A stretch of 64,000 bases of DNA, from positions 124,001 to 188,000 of the forward strand of contig NHZP01000036.1 in the NCBI GenBank assembly GCA_003313425.1, read 5' to 3'. The stretch comes from Pseudopyrenochaeta lycopersici (taxonomy: Eukaryota > Ascomycota > Dothideomycetes > Pleosporales > Pseudopyrenochaetaceae). The notes under the pieces are model-generated. The model made no database searches. It was given only the letters and a program-made list of their open reading frames with translations, and had not been told where the DNA came from. Positions 38,404-51,779 of this stretch are shown piece after piece. How positions within the stretch are numbered: the first letter of the stretch is position 1; the number at the start of each line of letters is the position of its first letter. The translations under genes were made by a program, and so were the position numbers.

Positions 38404-41249
38404 CAGTGTGAGGAATGGATGGATTTGGCGGCGCATCCATTTGCCAACTGGTAGTTGGATGGATGATGGAAAAATTTCCGGAAAAATCCGAGTTCACTTA
38501 TGCGAGACGAGGTTACAGGGTTTTTTTTTACCGCTATATAGGTGCTATCTCCGTTTCTTTGATTATAATAATATTTGCCTTGTCCCAAGAATGCAAACAC
38601 TGAGCTGCTTGTATCGTAGGCTGCTCAAGATGTTGCGACGGGTCGTGATCATGAGCCCCATTCGGCTGAATACACGCTCAGGCTCATCGCTCATTGCTGG
38701 AATCGAGAGAATATCGAATGCCATTTGAGCCAGATGCGGGTACTCCTTAATACCAATAGTCCGCCACCATTCAAGTGGAAACTCAAGCTCGATTGGCTCT
38801 TGGTTGCTATATCGCTCAAACTCATCTGGGACAGCTGCTTTTTGGTTGTTACTTCGTGCCTTGGCCAAACCTTTTGCGCGGTTATGAAACGTCTCCAGCG
38901 TATCAGGTTCATGTATCGTAGTCTTCTTTGCTGGTGACATGGCATCTAAGACGGGTAGTTGCTTATAGGTCGAACTCCATAGCGACTTGACTGCTTTTCG
39001 GCCGGCCGTAATCCACAACTTGTTGTTTGCCCATTGAGACTCGATGACCTTCCAGGTGTAGGCAGGATGTAGCACGGCAGCCGCAAGATATGCCGGTGAG
39101 TCGTCGAGTTTTGCGTAGTACTCTTCAGCTTTATCAAGTGCAAGTTTAATCTGCGTAACGAAGTGCCATTGGCCTTCAGTCGTAGCTAGTGATGCATGTT
39201 TGTAACGTTCGTAAGCGGCCGTAAGTTCCTCAATAATAAATTCAAGGTCAAATTGAACTTTGCTGATCCCACAGGACTTGCCATCACCTGGCCGACCTTC
39301 AAGGTCTATTGTTGCAAGCCAGCAAGGCTCTAGCAGTTTTTGATACTGGGTCAAGATCTCCCAGTCTTCTGAATCAAGCGTATCTTTTAGGATGGCATTC
39401 CGAGAATGATCCTCGTCTTGAATCCAGCGTCCTTTAGACTTCTTTCGTACGACACGTTGGCGCTCAGATAATAAGAAGCCTTCGAAAGGGGCTCGGAGTT
39501 TGAGGAGTATCTTGATCTCGTCGTAGACGCTGTTCCAGCGTGTGTCGTTGCTTCTGTGGAGCTCACGCGTTTTGATCGTATTCCATTCGGTTGGGTCGAT
39601 AATGGACTTGAAGTATTTGAGTTGGGCCTGGTGCCACCGTTTTCGTCTTTGTGGACTTGCGTATATCCAAACGACTAGATTATGAGCCTTGCCAACTGGT
39701 CCTATTCGCCTCCATCGATTTAACTCTTCCTTCAAATTCGCCGGCACCGACCCTTCGAATTCGAAGAGGTTCTTATCGAAGCCGAATAAGAGATGGCGGG
39801 CAATAAGGTTAATAATATGGCCTGCACAGCGCAGGCGGCGCTCGTCAGGATCGAAGCCAAATTCTTCTCCAATTACTTTCATTGCCGAATCGTTGCTCGA
39901 AGCATTATCCAGTACAAAAAAGCCGAGTCTGTCTTGAATACCAAAGTCCTTGATCACGGAAATAACCTGCTCCGCAATATATATACCCGCATGCGAGTCG
40001 GTTTGCTCGGGTGTTGCTAGCAGTATCGTTTGGTTCTTGAATTCCGCATTGATAAAGTGAGCAACAATGCCGTTGAGCGAGAGGCAATTTCCAGAGGTCC
40101 AGAGGTCGAAGGAGATGTGGATCTTGCTGACGGAATCCTGCAACTCCTGTTTGACTTTGGCCTTGTGAATCCTATCGCCTTTCATGATCCAGTCTTTGAC
40201 AGTCTTTGCGGTAGGTATTGCATCTTTTGCGCGGGGCGAGAGATAGGCAAGAAGGTCGCGAAACGGCTCACTATCAACCTGCCTAATTGACACATTGTCA
40301 TAGACAATCTAGCGAATAAGAAGCTTTGGAAGGTGGCTTCATCGAAGGCCAATGCCAGCGCATTTAATATCTCTTGCTCTCGAGACTCATTTGTATCTAA
40401 GGCTGCTGGCACCGATATACCCCTTCTTTTGAAAGGGATAATTTCTCTCTCCTTGTTCCAAGTTTTGCCGTGAACTTGGCGGATGTGTTCAACTACATTC
40501 GTGCTTCCGCCGTCGACCTTGTAATAATGAGCGTGACATGTCCGTGAAATCGGGTCGGAAGTATGGCAGCGGACACATAGCCACCAGCGGGCGCCAGTCT
40601 CAGTATGTTCAATTGGTACGCCAAACTTCCAGATAGGTGAGTTTAGCCTAGCCGTACGCCTCGAGATCGGAATACTGAAGCCAGGAAGTCGAGACCAAAC
40701 AACACTATCGTATTTGAATTTTAATCCCTCAATTAGTGAGGCGTCGGCCGTACGCGCTTTTGTGCTCCACTCCGACTCGAAAGTAGGCTCTGTTGAGATG
40801 TCTGAAGCAATATCAGAAACACTATCTAGTGATGACTTTACCGACGACGTTGGCGAAGACGGTAACGAAGGTTGCTCAGAATGAGCTTGCTGAGCCTTCT
40901 TCATAATATAGAAACCTTTTTGATATAGAAGTTTAGAGAGTTTGTACGTATAGTACGGAAAGTTATATAGAAAAAGGTTAATAGTATAAGATATGATGGG
41001 TCCGCGGTGGTGTCTATAGATATAGTGATAGTATTATTAAATGTGATAGCCCCTAAGCCCCTGCATATAATATTAAATATAATATTAGATGTGATATTGA
41101 ATGTGATAGTGGATGTGATAGTGGAGGCAACGTACTATACCGATGCCTTGAAATGGATGGATTTGGATATCCATTCTGCATCTGGATAACCGAGATTTGG
41201 ATGGCTTTTCCAAACACATCCAATTCAGATCCATCCATTCCTCACACTG
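38404..41249 (-). mobile_element. hAT element with CAGTGTGAGG ends
   Basis: Terminal repeats CAGTGTGAGGAATGGATGGA at left and the complement (TCCATCCATTCCTCACACTG) at right. Several ATCCA-type motifs lie just inside, as is common for hAT. Flanking 8-mers differ, so the target duplication is lost. It holds one transposase with a frameshift. Confidence 0.85.
38563..40904 (-). pseudogene. hAT transposase with one frameshift
   Basis: The N-terminal part (40904-about 40310) has a BED-like finger (WWLCVRCH, STNVVEHIRQVHGK). The frame breaks near 40308 (FQSFLFAR) and resumes as IVYDNVSIRQVDSEPFRDLL. The catalytic region shows ISFDLWTS, GFFVLDNASSNDSAMK, RRLRCAGHIINLIARHLL and SNDTRWNSVYDE. The hATC dimerisation region near the end reads YPHLAQMAFDILSIPAMSDE then ERVFSRMG. 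hAT enzymes cut and paste DNA with 8-bp target duplications. Apart from the shift the protein looks complete. Confidence 0.88.
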
Positions 41250-42813
41250 ATGCACGGTAGTAGTCCGCGCCACTAAGTTCACAGAGCGGATTGTCACAAC
41301 TGAACATCTGTAGTCGGCGAGAAGAACCGTGGTTCACACTCGCTTCAACGATGGCCAATTGCCTGATTTATTTTTGAATTGGCATGTAAGTCTACAGTAA
41401 TGCCCGGGATTTCCTCGAATTCAACCGTTCCAGATGATTGTTATCTTGGAAAGCTTTATACGAGTGAAGGTGTTGTCGGTCCTACAATTTATTTACAGTT
41501 AGGTGGCATCTAACTACAAAAGCTCTGTGCTCACACAGTTGCAAGGCCTGTAAAGTGCCTTAGGTCAGGTCTCTCATGCTACTCATGGCTAACCATTTTC
41601 GCAGTTCTGGCGACGCAAATGGCCGTAGTCCTTGTTCGAGACCCAATGCGAAGCTTCATTACATCACACACAGAGCCGCCAGCTTGCTATCCAGGCCGCA
41701 GTTATCCGGCCGTCGCCGTTCACTACGCCGCTTGCCTCTTTGGTGGTCTTCGATGGCACTCCCATTACGACTAGGCCGTGTTTGTCCCAATGAGCAAGCA
41801 GCTCGCTCAGCTCCTTCACCTCCACAATCATGCGAAGTCTTCGGTCGTCAATTAGCAAGCCATCAAATCGGAAATCCTTTGACATTCAAGATGATTTTTA
41901 TATGCGCGAAATGTGGACGACTTCCGCGAACCTCCGCCGTCCATCGCCTGCCGACTGTCGACTACCAGTACCTGGGAAGTTCAACGCCATGTGCTGGTGG
42001 CCTGCCCACGGATGACGCATGGGAAATAGGAATAGCCGTGGATAGGGAGAAGCAAAGGTGTCCCTTTATTTCTGTCGGCGCGAAAGCCGCCGCGCTGCTA
42101 GGAATTTGATCTCCTCATGTTCTTATGCAACGGCCGAAGGGGTATAGTATAGTCCGCATATGGTGAATAGTTGTACGTCGGTACTTCCTCATCCTGTGAA
42201 AGACGGTGCGGCGAGAGCTTTGCCTGAATGGAGCCGATGTACTCAATCTTAGCGGAGGCAAGGAGAGCCAATAAGACTTTTCCACGGAAGATAAACTGTC
42301 AAACATCAGTAACACTTCGACGATAACATCAAATCATACCTTATCATCTTCCATCTTACCCCGGGTATAGTTCAGAAGCGATTCGTCGACTACTGAGCTC
42401 TAATCCATGTTAGAAGTGGGCATTTGCAGGTTTCGAAACCCCCCTTCGATCGGCCTTGCGTCGGTCGTGGACAGTCGGCGGCTTTGGTTTCATAGGAGTC
42501 GCGACGTGAAAAGCGACAACAAAGCACGTTTAGAGATCCAACGTATGTTGATCTCTACATCTGGGGGACAATTAGAATTTACATGCTCCCGAGAGGAGGG
42601 CCGATAATGGCTGCATTGCGCCAACTTTGGCGAGTGCCAGAATGTGCCGAATCTCAAAGGTGTAGAGAAAATCGCTTTGATGGTCCTATGAACACTCCAC
42701 CTAGATGAACTAGAGTCAGTATCCTTATCCCAAGGGCTGTTAACCTGGCATACCTCGTCGTCAATGCAACTACGGTATCACTTTACTTACAATTAACAAT
42801 GATGCATTAAATC
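41250..42813. other. region between two hAT elements, one unrecognised coding-like stretch
   Basis: On the minus strand at 41885-41664 the frame RFDGLLIDDRRLRMIVEVKE continues LSELLAHWDKHGLVVMGVPS and looks protein-like. I could not connect it to a start or family. The rest shows nothing. Confidence 0.3.
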
Positions 42814-45750
42814 CAGGCGGCTTCAGCGCTGATTCAATGAATCTGAATCGCAGTCCCGCTTCAGATTCAATGAATCAGGGCCTGCGTCAGAATCAGTTGG
42901 TTGAATATATATATATGGACCGTGATAGGTTAGTAGGTTCCACCGTTGGACACGTACAGCCAATCACTGTGCCAAGATTATTCTTAGACGAAACAACGCC
43001 GCAACCAATAAGTTGTATAGTTTTAGACAGTTTTGTATTACTTATAAACGCTGGCTCCCTCCTACATTTAAGTACTTTTAGTTCTTTTAACCCACCTTTA
43101 ATTAGATTATCGTTTCTAAGTGCCCTTCAAAGTTCCACATACACGCTGCAATCTTAATACCGTTATAACATGCCTTCTCAGAGCCCTCTAGCAGCTGAAG
43201 CGCCTGTTTATGACCTTTCTAGCGATAACGAGAGCGACACCCCTTCTACTGCTCTTGCTACCATAGAAAATGACCCTCCAGAGGCCAATAGCGAGGTGAA
43301 CAGTAACTGGACCAAGAAACGTACTCGTGGGGTTGTTTTGACAGATATCTGGGCCGCAGCTCGTGAACCAAAGGAGGGAGAGCAGCCCAGGGGTAAGCAT
43401 GGCCATCGATGGTTCTATTTCTCGATTTGTAAGTGGAGGGGTGCCGCTTCATACCGTATACGAACGCACCTTTGTTCGCATAATATACGGATTGACGATG
43501 CTCAACCACCAGCTAAAAAAAAGAGCAATAGAGAGGGCAATATCGGGCTTACCTGGGTTCTTTGACCGCCAGAAGGCGAAGCAAGAAGGTCATGATCTTA
43601 CAGAGGAGAAATACCTTAGCAACACAATCAACAAGCCCGCGTTTCGGCCCTGGTACAGCTTATTAGTAAGCACTCACTACCGCTTAGCATAGTCGAATGG
43701 CCAGAGTTTTACGAGCTCATTGCTTCCGTCAGCTACGTAGCCGCGAACGTAGTTAAAGCAAGCCGCAATAAAGTCCCAGACCTCCTCAAGTCAAGCTTCT
43801 TTATGCACAAAGACTAAATCAAGACACGGCTTCAAGAATCGCTTACCTGGATACACTTCTCTATTGATATGTGGAGTTCTCCAGGAAAGACTGGCGTACT
43901 AGGAGTTGTAGCTCACTTCATAGACAAGTCCTCAAAAAAGGTTGAAAAGGCGCTTTTAGCTCTCAGAGAACTGCCTGGTACTCACAGTGGTGAAGCTCAA
44001 GCTGAGCATGTTCTACACGTTATCAATGAGTATAATCTTGTAGACAAAATTGGCTTCTTTACTATTGACAACCACGGTGCCAATGATACAATGCTACGAG
44101 CGGTCGCACGCTCTATCTCACGCCTTGATCCTACACGGTGTAGAATTCGCTGTAACGGCCACATCATCAACCTCGTCGTACAAGCATTCTTGTTTGGAAA
44201 GGACAAAGAAGCTACTGAAGAAGCTATCCGGCAGATCGGCGATCTTTCAAAGCAAGAGCGGAAGGGTAGCAGGGAGAGACTACAAACAGCTGCTGAATGG
44301 AGAAAGCTTGGCCCACTTGGAAAATTACACAACCTTGTGATCTGGATACACTCTTCTACAAGACTCTATAAGGCCTGGATTCGGCTTACTGGCCGTATGA
44401 TACCCAGAGACAACAAGACAAGGTGGAATTCATGGTGGTTGATGATACACGTAGCGCTTAAGCCCCGTAAAAAGATGGATAACTTTGTACAAGACCACTG
44501 GTTGGAGGATGAAATTAAAGAGGATTATTTAGATCCAAATGATTGGCAAGAACTGATAGAACTTCTATCAGATACATGCTACTCTACCAGGCAATGCCAG
44601 TAGTAGGCAAAATAGTAGGGCCGATACGACGGAAGTTCCGGAAGTATAAAAGGCAAGAGTACACAGTAGATACAGAAGGAGAAGGAACACAATCATGATT
44701 AACACATAATCCATCATCGCAATCATCAATTTCTGAAAAGCGCATTTCAGCATTTTATCTAACAACTTCACAACTTCCTTCTCCCGTTCTGGGAGATTAC
44801 ACAGGGCACTCAATTCGATATTTCAAGCCTTGATCAGGCTCTGTCAGCAATGGACTTCCTACTCCTCCATTTTACCTCCCAATCTGCTCTATACAAAGAC
44901 CGCAAAGATCTTGCAATGGAGAGCCGCCTTGTGACTAGTTGGTTCAAGTTTGGAGAGTACTACAAAATGACAGAAGAGTCTCCAGCTTATGCTGCCGCAA
45001 TTCTTCTACATCCTTCACTTCGTAAAGCTTGTCTCCAGAACTCAGATTCGTGGGAGAAAACCGATATCAATAGAGCAGTTTGGGAGGTTAGAAAATTATG
45101 GAAAGATCACTTCAAGCCAGCTATAGAGCAGCGCTCTGTTCAAGATACGCTAGAAACGCCATACGAGCGATGGAAGCGCGAGAGGTATTTAAATATAGGT
45201 GTTGGTAGTACAATAGGTGATGACTTTGAGCGTTTTATCATAGTATGTTTGCTGAATCTTCATATAGTTAAGCTAATTAATTCTACAGACTAGTCCTTAT
45301 TCCATTGGTGAACAGTCTCCTCTTGAATACTGGCTTGAGCCAACGCAGCAGAAGACGTGTCCTGAACTCAGTTTAATGGCCATCACAATATTCTCTATAC
45401 CCGCGATGTCCGCAGAGGTGGAGCGTGTATTTAGTAGTTCTCGGCGTACAATCTCATGGGATCGAACGAGGCTTTCAATCAAGACACTAGAGATGCTGGA
45501 GTGCGTGAAGCATTGGATCACGAGTGGGCTTTCTTATGAGACTTTTCTGACAGATGAGGCGGTTCAGAGGGCTATAGAGTCTACGGAACAGGAGCTTGCG
45601 TGACTGGAGGCTAAATTAGAAGGTAACAACTCATAATAATACTGCTACACCGTACGTCATACATCACCGCTTCAAATTAGTGAATCAAACTGAATCCGAT
45701 CCCTGATTCAATGAATCATCCTGAAGCAGGCTCTGCTTCAGGATCAGTCC
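42814..45750 (+). mobile_element. old hAT element with GATTCAATGAATC subterminal repeats
   Basis: Both ends carry the palindromic motif GATTCAATGAATC several times (from about 42829 and near 45700) next to AGCAGG/CCTGC motifs. Exact ends and target duplication could not be fixed. Inside is a plus-strand hAT transposase with several breaks. Confidence 0.65.
43170..45603 (+). pseudogene. hAT transposase, broken
   Basis: N-terminal segment 43170-43565 includes an acidic head and a degenerate finger (WFYFSICKWRG, YRIRTHLCSHNI). Frameshifts and stops follow to about 43860. The core (43869-44570) reads SIDMWSSPGKTGVLGVVAHF, GFFTIDNHGANDTMLRAV, RCRIRCNGHIINLVVQAFLF and DNKTRWNSWWLM. After another break come AYAAAILLHPSLRK and, at 45310-45603, YWLEPTQQKT with LMAITIFSIPAMSAEVERVF, the hATC region. 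Not functional. Confidence 0.82.
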
Positions 45751-45757
45751 GGTTCAA

Positions 45758-45784
45758 TGCTCGTTCGCAACTTGCGAACGAGCA
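45758..45784. repeat. 27-bp near-perfect palindrome
   Basis: TGCTCGTTCGCAA, a single C, then TTGCGAACGAGCA: 13-bp arms with one base between. It lies just outside the hAT element. Purpose unknown. Confidence 0.8.
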
Positions 45785-48691
45785 CTGACAGCACCTACAG
45801 CGTATGCTCAGTCTCTTCGGCCTCAATAAGACGCGGGCATTATGAGAGAATGTGGGGACTGACCCATCATTGTTGTTTTATCTGTCCTGAAATGTGTAGT
45901 CACGGACTTGGTGTTGGGGCAGCTGATGTGGAACAAGCATGTGCATGAGAACTCCTCCACCTAAACTTGTCTAGCTCGCATTGCTACAGCCCTACGGCAT
46001 GCTTCTCAGTCGAAATTGGCCGGTCCGGAGTATGCCCGTTCTCTGATACAGAGCACCTCATCACCATCGGTCCTTCCAAATAGTTGTCGGTACCAAAAGT
46101 ATAAAAGGCGCGTCGACGACCTCACCAAAAAATCATCCTCAGTTCGATCCAGGACAGTTCATCAACAGTTTCCAAGGCCTCTCTCGTTGGCTCTTTACCT
46201 TCGTTTCACCTTCGCTCATTTTCCGCTACTAGCTAGCCTTCATTCGTTCACTCCTTCAATCTCTATATCTGTAAGTGGCAGTGAATAGGCTAGTGGATAA
46301 AAACTATGCGAGTAGTGCTGGCCCTGCTGGGACGGTTGAAGATTTGTCTGTAGAGGGGGAAATTTAGTAAAAAAGTGTACGCACGGATGAAAAGTAGCGA
46401 CTTTATAGCGCGACAGCAAGGTCTACAGAGATCATAACAGAGATCCAGTGTTACCAATGGGTAATCAGACTGGACTGGAATGATTGAAGGGACTGATTAA
46501 GGTAGCAGTCTAGGGCCTTGAGCAGAGCTAGTCTAGTACGAGTTAGGATAGTTCATATACGGCTTAACCAGTTATTATTATAACGAGTTGCCCAGGAATG
46601 GTTCGCTCGGAGCCTACATTTGTAGTAAAACAGTATCCCTTACTACGGCTCCACTATTAAGCTCTTACATTCCTACAATAGTTATAAAAGGTCTTATCTA
46701 AGCCTAAGAGCTGTTACGATCCTGCCCTGCACCCTCCAGCGAACCATGGGCCAACCTGGTTCGGTCACACTTAATCATAAACCCCCATGTTAAAGATCGC
46801 ATTCGGTGTTCTTCAAATAGGTACTCTGCGGCCTCACAGAGTGCAATTCCAGGTGGAGAATACTGAAGTGCTTCCTCATATACCTAATTTCTATCGCATT
46901 TTCAAATACCTAATGCGCTCAGAATGCCGCAAATCGCAATGCCGTCATGTCATAGAAGCTGCATTTGTTGACGAAATCTTGGCTTGGTGTATCCTTTCAA
47001 TTTCAGCGAGCGATTCCAAAGGCAAGAATAGATCAGGTACGTACGGGCTTCTTTTGTAGACTCTGCACATCTTCACTGGCTGTTAGGACAATAGGATGAT
47101 CGTGAAGCGAAGACTCACAGCCTGCGTGCACTTGAGATGGAGTACCTGGAGTGGAGAGGCTTTGATATGCCCTGAGGCTCTCCACGCGAGTGCAGCCCTA
47201 CACAACACCGTCTTTGCGCAAGTACGCGGCAGACGCCCTTGCGGATTGCGTGCTCGTGTATCGCTTGATGAACCGAGTACAGTGTCCTTCGATGCCGATG
47301 CTGTTCTACATTAGTCTTCGTGGAGCGCATCTTGGGGCGATGGGTTCGCAGGCTTTACGCTTGACGCCTTCCTTCGGTCTTCTCAGGTTCGAAAATAGCG
47401 GCATAACTGTATGCAGTCGCTTCTCCGTTCAGTCCCTTCAAAGAATCGAACGTTTGTGTAGGCTTGCGTGTTTACTAGGGTTAGGGCTCGTGCGCATTTA
47501 TAAGTATCTCGAGTAAGACGTACGCGTCAGCGGATATCTTTTCTTTATTCCGCACATACGCCGGACTCAGCGGCAACGACTCCCTTCGCTATGTAAGCGC
47601 TGAGGAGTAGCCACTTTTTTCAGCGTTTGTCGATTGTCTGGTTGACAACTCTGCAAATAGCAGCTTCGTGAGACCAATAATATTAGCATTTCTGGCTGCT
47701 TACTTATGTGATGCTTTGTGCGGAGAAGTTGCATCTTATCGATGACGTCGTGTTGTTCTCAACGGCGCGATCGGCCGGTCACCGTTGTCAATTCTACAAA
47801 TCTGCCCTCCATTGTGGCCCTGCACTACGCATTCATTCAGTATGCATGCTGAGGAAGAGCTACTTAGCTAAGCGTGCGATTGGGCTACGCACAGAGGCGC
47901 GAGGGACTATGGCGGCGGAGCATTCCTCCTATTCCTTACGGCGGTTAACAGCGTACACTGATTTGCACTGGCATACGGCAAAGATACATGTTTCTCGCTT
48001 TGAAAGCCCCCGGTCATGCTGATATGGGCTTTACCTAGTATATATCTAGTGCCAAGCAGCAAAGCCTATCGCCAAACCGATTCGCCAATGGAACCTTGGG
48101 CTACCATAAAACCAATGAAGCAAAGTCATCTGCGAAGCAAGAAAACCGGAAACTGCAACTGCATCTCAGTGTATATACTTGCTCAAACTGCTCGTCGTGA
48201 CAATGAGTGATGTTTATAGCATAATGCAGGACAGTGCAATCAAACTAGCAAAATACGGAAGTCACGTTCACTGTCAATATATTTTGCCATACAGTATATA
48301 CCCATGTCCCAAAGATTCTTAGAGAGCCAGGTGTTAACGCCTTGCACTAGTGAATAAACACATGCTAATTGTAAGTTAGCTGCTCTCTACTTAGTATTCT
48401 TAGTCGAAGTGCTTACAGTAAAGACTAGGAATTCGGGTCTAAAACCTTGAGCTGTCAGCAATAAAATAAGCTGGGCTCAAAGAAGTGATTTTGATCTAAA
48501 AGATGGCCTATTCTGCCTGGTTTCTTTCCTGTCTTAGCTTGATTCTTACTTGGTCTGTTTAGCGCCAACAGTCACAGAAGCAAATTTGATTTGGTTGCTG
48601 ACTTCTCTGCTTAAACAAGTAAGCTAGTACATACAGCTCCTTGAAAGATCGCGTCGTCCTTCGTCTTTCAGAGCGCTTCGCAACACCCATT
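45785..48691. other. long intergenic stretch, few relics
   Basis: No gene recognised in 2.9 kb. A CT-rich run at 46170-46270 resembles a fungal promoter/leader but no coding exon follows. A MITE-end relic lies at 46561-46595. Near 46709 TGTTACGATCCTGCCCTG could be the start of a Gypsy-type LTR, with no support beyond the motif. Confidence 0.3.
46561..46595. repeat. relic of the 194-bp MITE end
   Basis: TTAACCAGTTATTATTATAA followed by CGAGTTGCCCAGG resembles the right terminal repeat of the MITE at 432-625 (AACCAGTTATTCGAATAACC ... TATGCCCAGG), with changes. Confidence 0.45.
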
Positions 48692-49122
48692 ATGCGCCTA
48701 TACAACCTCGCCGTCATCGCCCCAGTGATTACCATAGTCCAAGCCGCATGTTACAAATTGACGACCGGCATGTATGGTCAGAACATGGATGGCGCAGACG
48801 CAGTGGTCGACAAGCTCTGTGACTATGACTTAGCTGGCTACTTCACCGAAGGCCAGACCAAATACCGTTGTTTTCAGCTGCCCAAGAACAAGGTCGAACT
48901 CTGGGTTGGTTGGAAGGGCCGTGGCGGCCTAACACTGAATAGTAAGGACTGCAAGATGCGTCTTAAGAACGAAATGAATGGGTGTGCTCTTGGTGGTGAA
49001 AATGTTGTAGCTGACTGGTACTTCCGGTAAGCACTCTTGCCCCTTGTCACACTTAGCAGAACCTTCAGACGGTTTTCTAACCCTAACGTAATAGTGTCGA
49101 TCCTAATTGGGGAGAATGCTAG
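48692..49122 (+). CDS. small secreted cysteine-rich protein, candidate effector
   Basis: Two exons, 48692-49026 and 49095-49122, give 120 residues. The intron is 68 bp with GTAAGC donor, TTCTAAC branch-like motif and TAG acceptor. The start MRLYNLAVIAPVITIVQA is a signal peptide likely cut before ACYKL. The mature part has six cysteines: ACYKL, KLCDYDL, YRCFQLP, KDCKMR, NGCALGG and a final C just before the stop (ADWYFRVDPNWGEC). The pattern ending GGxN...WYFR-DPNxGxC resembles a group of secreted proteins of plant-associated fungi, but I cannot name the family with confidence. An ATG further upstream in frame (48641) would destroy the signal peptide, so 48692 is preferred. The isolated position among transposons suits an effector (inference). 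Confidence 0.75.
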
Positions 49123-51779
49123 ATAGAAAAGAGTTGACATCATGGCTAGAAGCAACGTTAGGGGTTCGTAGGCAATAGGTAGATGAGATCGAAGAATTAG
49201 ATATAGATGAATGTGAGCTCCTCGTTCTTCTAGGTTATTTACTCTAATACAGTGAGCCTCATGCTTGGGCGGTAGCTAGACTAGGGCCTAAATATAGTTC
49301 CTTGTTACTTACTGAAATGCTTGTACATCTTCACTATTTCCTAGTGAGAGTTGATTGGAAATCCACCATTGTGGAAAAGCAACGTTGTGGAATACCAGTA
49401 CACAACCCCACAATAAGCCGTAGAACAAGGATAAGAAAGGGCAACGAAAAATGAGCAGAAGAGTAAGCAATCCACCGTGGTGGGGGTCATGGCGTTGGGT
49501 TCCCAACTGTAGCGTTCGCTTTTGCTTGTGCTTGTTCTTTACCAGATTAGGACCAATCAATCATTCACTTCCTAAGACAATATTTATGAGCACTTCCATC
49601 TGCCAAACATGATCTCCATCATAATTACGTCCCAAAATGCCCGGATGTCATGGATTTGTTCAAGAGCAATCCAAACCAATAACCCATCCAATTGCCAGTC
49701 GACGGGCAACCTGGTCATCCGAAGCGTTGAACGAGATGCTGCAGCCAGGAACTGGTTCTCGAAGCCGAAAACCCAGGCCAGCGTCAACCAAAAAAGCTTT
49801 AAGCGACAATTCTTCCGCGCCAGACGTGAATCTTATCGATGCATGTGGACTACGTAAAGGCGTGCAGAGTGTTCATTGCTAGCCAGACATTACTTAACTT
49901 ACATCCTGTAAGCAGCTGTCAGTAGTCACACGCTGCCGTTCTGTTCTGGGTGCCAATGCTGACCCTAAGCAAATGTCCTCAACTGGATGACTTTGCCAGT
50001 CGATCAAAATTCTGCGCATGTGCGCCCAGATCCCGACTGGATGAGTGCAGATTCTTTCCAGCCTCTGCCCGTTGTTGCCTTCGAGACAACGTGAACAACT
50101 CGCAACGTTCATGGGAGAAAAGTTTCATCACGACTGACACCTCGCTATCGCTGCGGATAGTAAAGGGAGAGTACCAATTCGCAAGAAAACAAGGAGAGAA
50201 TCGGCCAGCTTCTCTTAGAGGATTAATTTTCTCTTCAGCGATAGATTTCAAGTTGAATTTGATTTTTAGGAATGATATTGACTTAGAAAACGATGCGTAC
50301 ATGGTCACCTACAGGCCAGGAGAAGGGGAAGGAGTCCCAATACTGAATGCGGCGCAATACCGTCGTCGCGCCAAGCTCACAGGACATCTGACGCTCTTGT
50401 CAAATCTTGGGGGGTGTAAGAGTTGTAGTATTATCAAGGTGGGATCTAAGACTAAGTAGTGGCGCTAGTTAGTCATGTGCATCGGTCACATAACCACTGC
50501 GTTCATCGCCCATCTTGACAGCTCTCTCAGCTGATCAAAATGTGACCTCAATACATACATGTGGATCTAATGTTCGATGCTCAAGACGAGATCTTTCAAG
50601 CCTTAAATATCATACTCGGTCACATCCCAGAATTTGCAGTCGATTAAGTTACTCAAATGTGGAGACTTCGAAATATGAGTTCTACGAGAAGTCGTTGGCG
50701 ATTTTGCTCCACAAAAGCCCAAGGGTGGACGAAAGCGTCAAGGCTTCGTTGCGTATCTCAGGGGTCCTTCCTCGTACTTGATGCAGCACACTTCTGAGCC
50801 ATTCATTCAACTTAAAGCGGTAAATATCGTTCATTCAAAGCGCTTCCCTTATGCTGCTGTAGGGGTATCACACGCCGATTCTTGTCATGGGAAATTTGAA
50901 CGCAGTCGTGTTGGCCTACCCAATCTCTGGGTACACGCCAAGCAAATGCGTAAACACAGCTGATACAAGCCGGCCTCTGAGAATTGCGGGGTCACTTAAT
51001 GAGCGTGGAAACGTACTTGTTCTGCTGGATAAGCAAAGGTGACTGATGAGCAATCATGACATGCAAGCTAGATGTCCTGAAAATTTGGCTCAATGCTTGG
51101 AGACGTCATCATGACCTCTTCCCCATGACTGATCAGCTCTCCAACCCATTCGCGAGCTGTTGCAAAGTATTTTAGGCCGTCGCATCCTTGTGCATGTTCA
51201 ATTGCAGGTTTCCAATCGCGGGAGCTCCGTCCAGTTCAAAGCTAGAGTCACGACAGGGCGCCAAACTGCCTGCTCAGAAACGCAAGTGAATCTCCTTCTC
51301 ATCAATAGAGATAGACACAGGTAAAGACCATCAGGTCTGGATGATACTACTGTCGTCAATGTTGACCAAGAATCGATATCGGGCATCCGTTGCGGAAGCA
51401 GTAGGCTTTCTTGCTTTGGCGGTTATGGCTGATGCGCACATGTAAGTACTCGTCCATAGATCACTTTGATGGCAGCTACCCATCTTCCATGATAGTTGCA
51501 ACAGCAATGCGAAGATTGTATTGACTGGCAAAGCCACTCCCAGGTCGCTCTGGTATCCCGGGCCTTTAGGTAGCGTCAAGGAAGCAAATGCATTTGCTAC
51601 TCGGCCAGATCCACTGTCAAGATGGGCGATGAAGGCAGTGGTCATGTGACCTTGTGTCAGAATTTAATGAATCTTTTTGGTCATGATCGTGGATCAGAAT
51701 TGATTGTATTTTCGTTGGTTCTGTTTTCTCTCCTTTTTAAACACAGACCTGATACATCGATGATACATAGGTGATACCG
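49123..51779. other. intergenic, unrecognised coding-like stretches
   Basis: Minus-strand frames at 49584-49787 (FGFENQFLAAASRSTLRMTR) and 51331-51645 (MTTAFIAHLDSGSGRVANAF, ITAKARKPTASATDARYRFL) look protein-like but could not be assembled into a gene or assigned to a family. No repeats were noticed. Confidence 0.3.

Noticed and set aside
46709..46790. Possible Gypsy-type LTR beginning TGTTACGATCCTGCCC.
   Set aside because: No second copy, target duplication or coding sequence in the window supports it.
47474..47492. A telomere-like TTAGGG motif (ctagggttaggg).
   Set aside because: Only one to two units occur; no tandem array.
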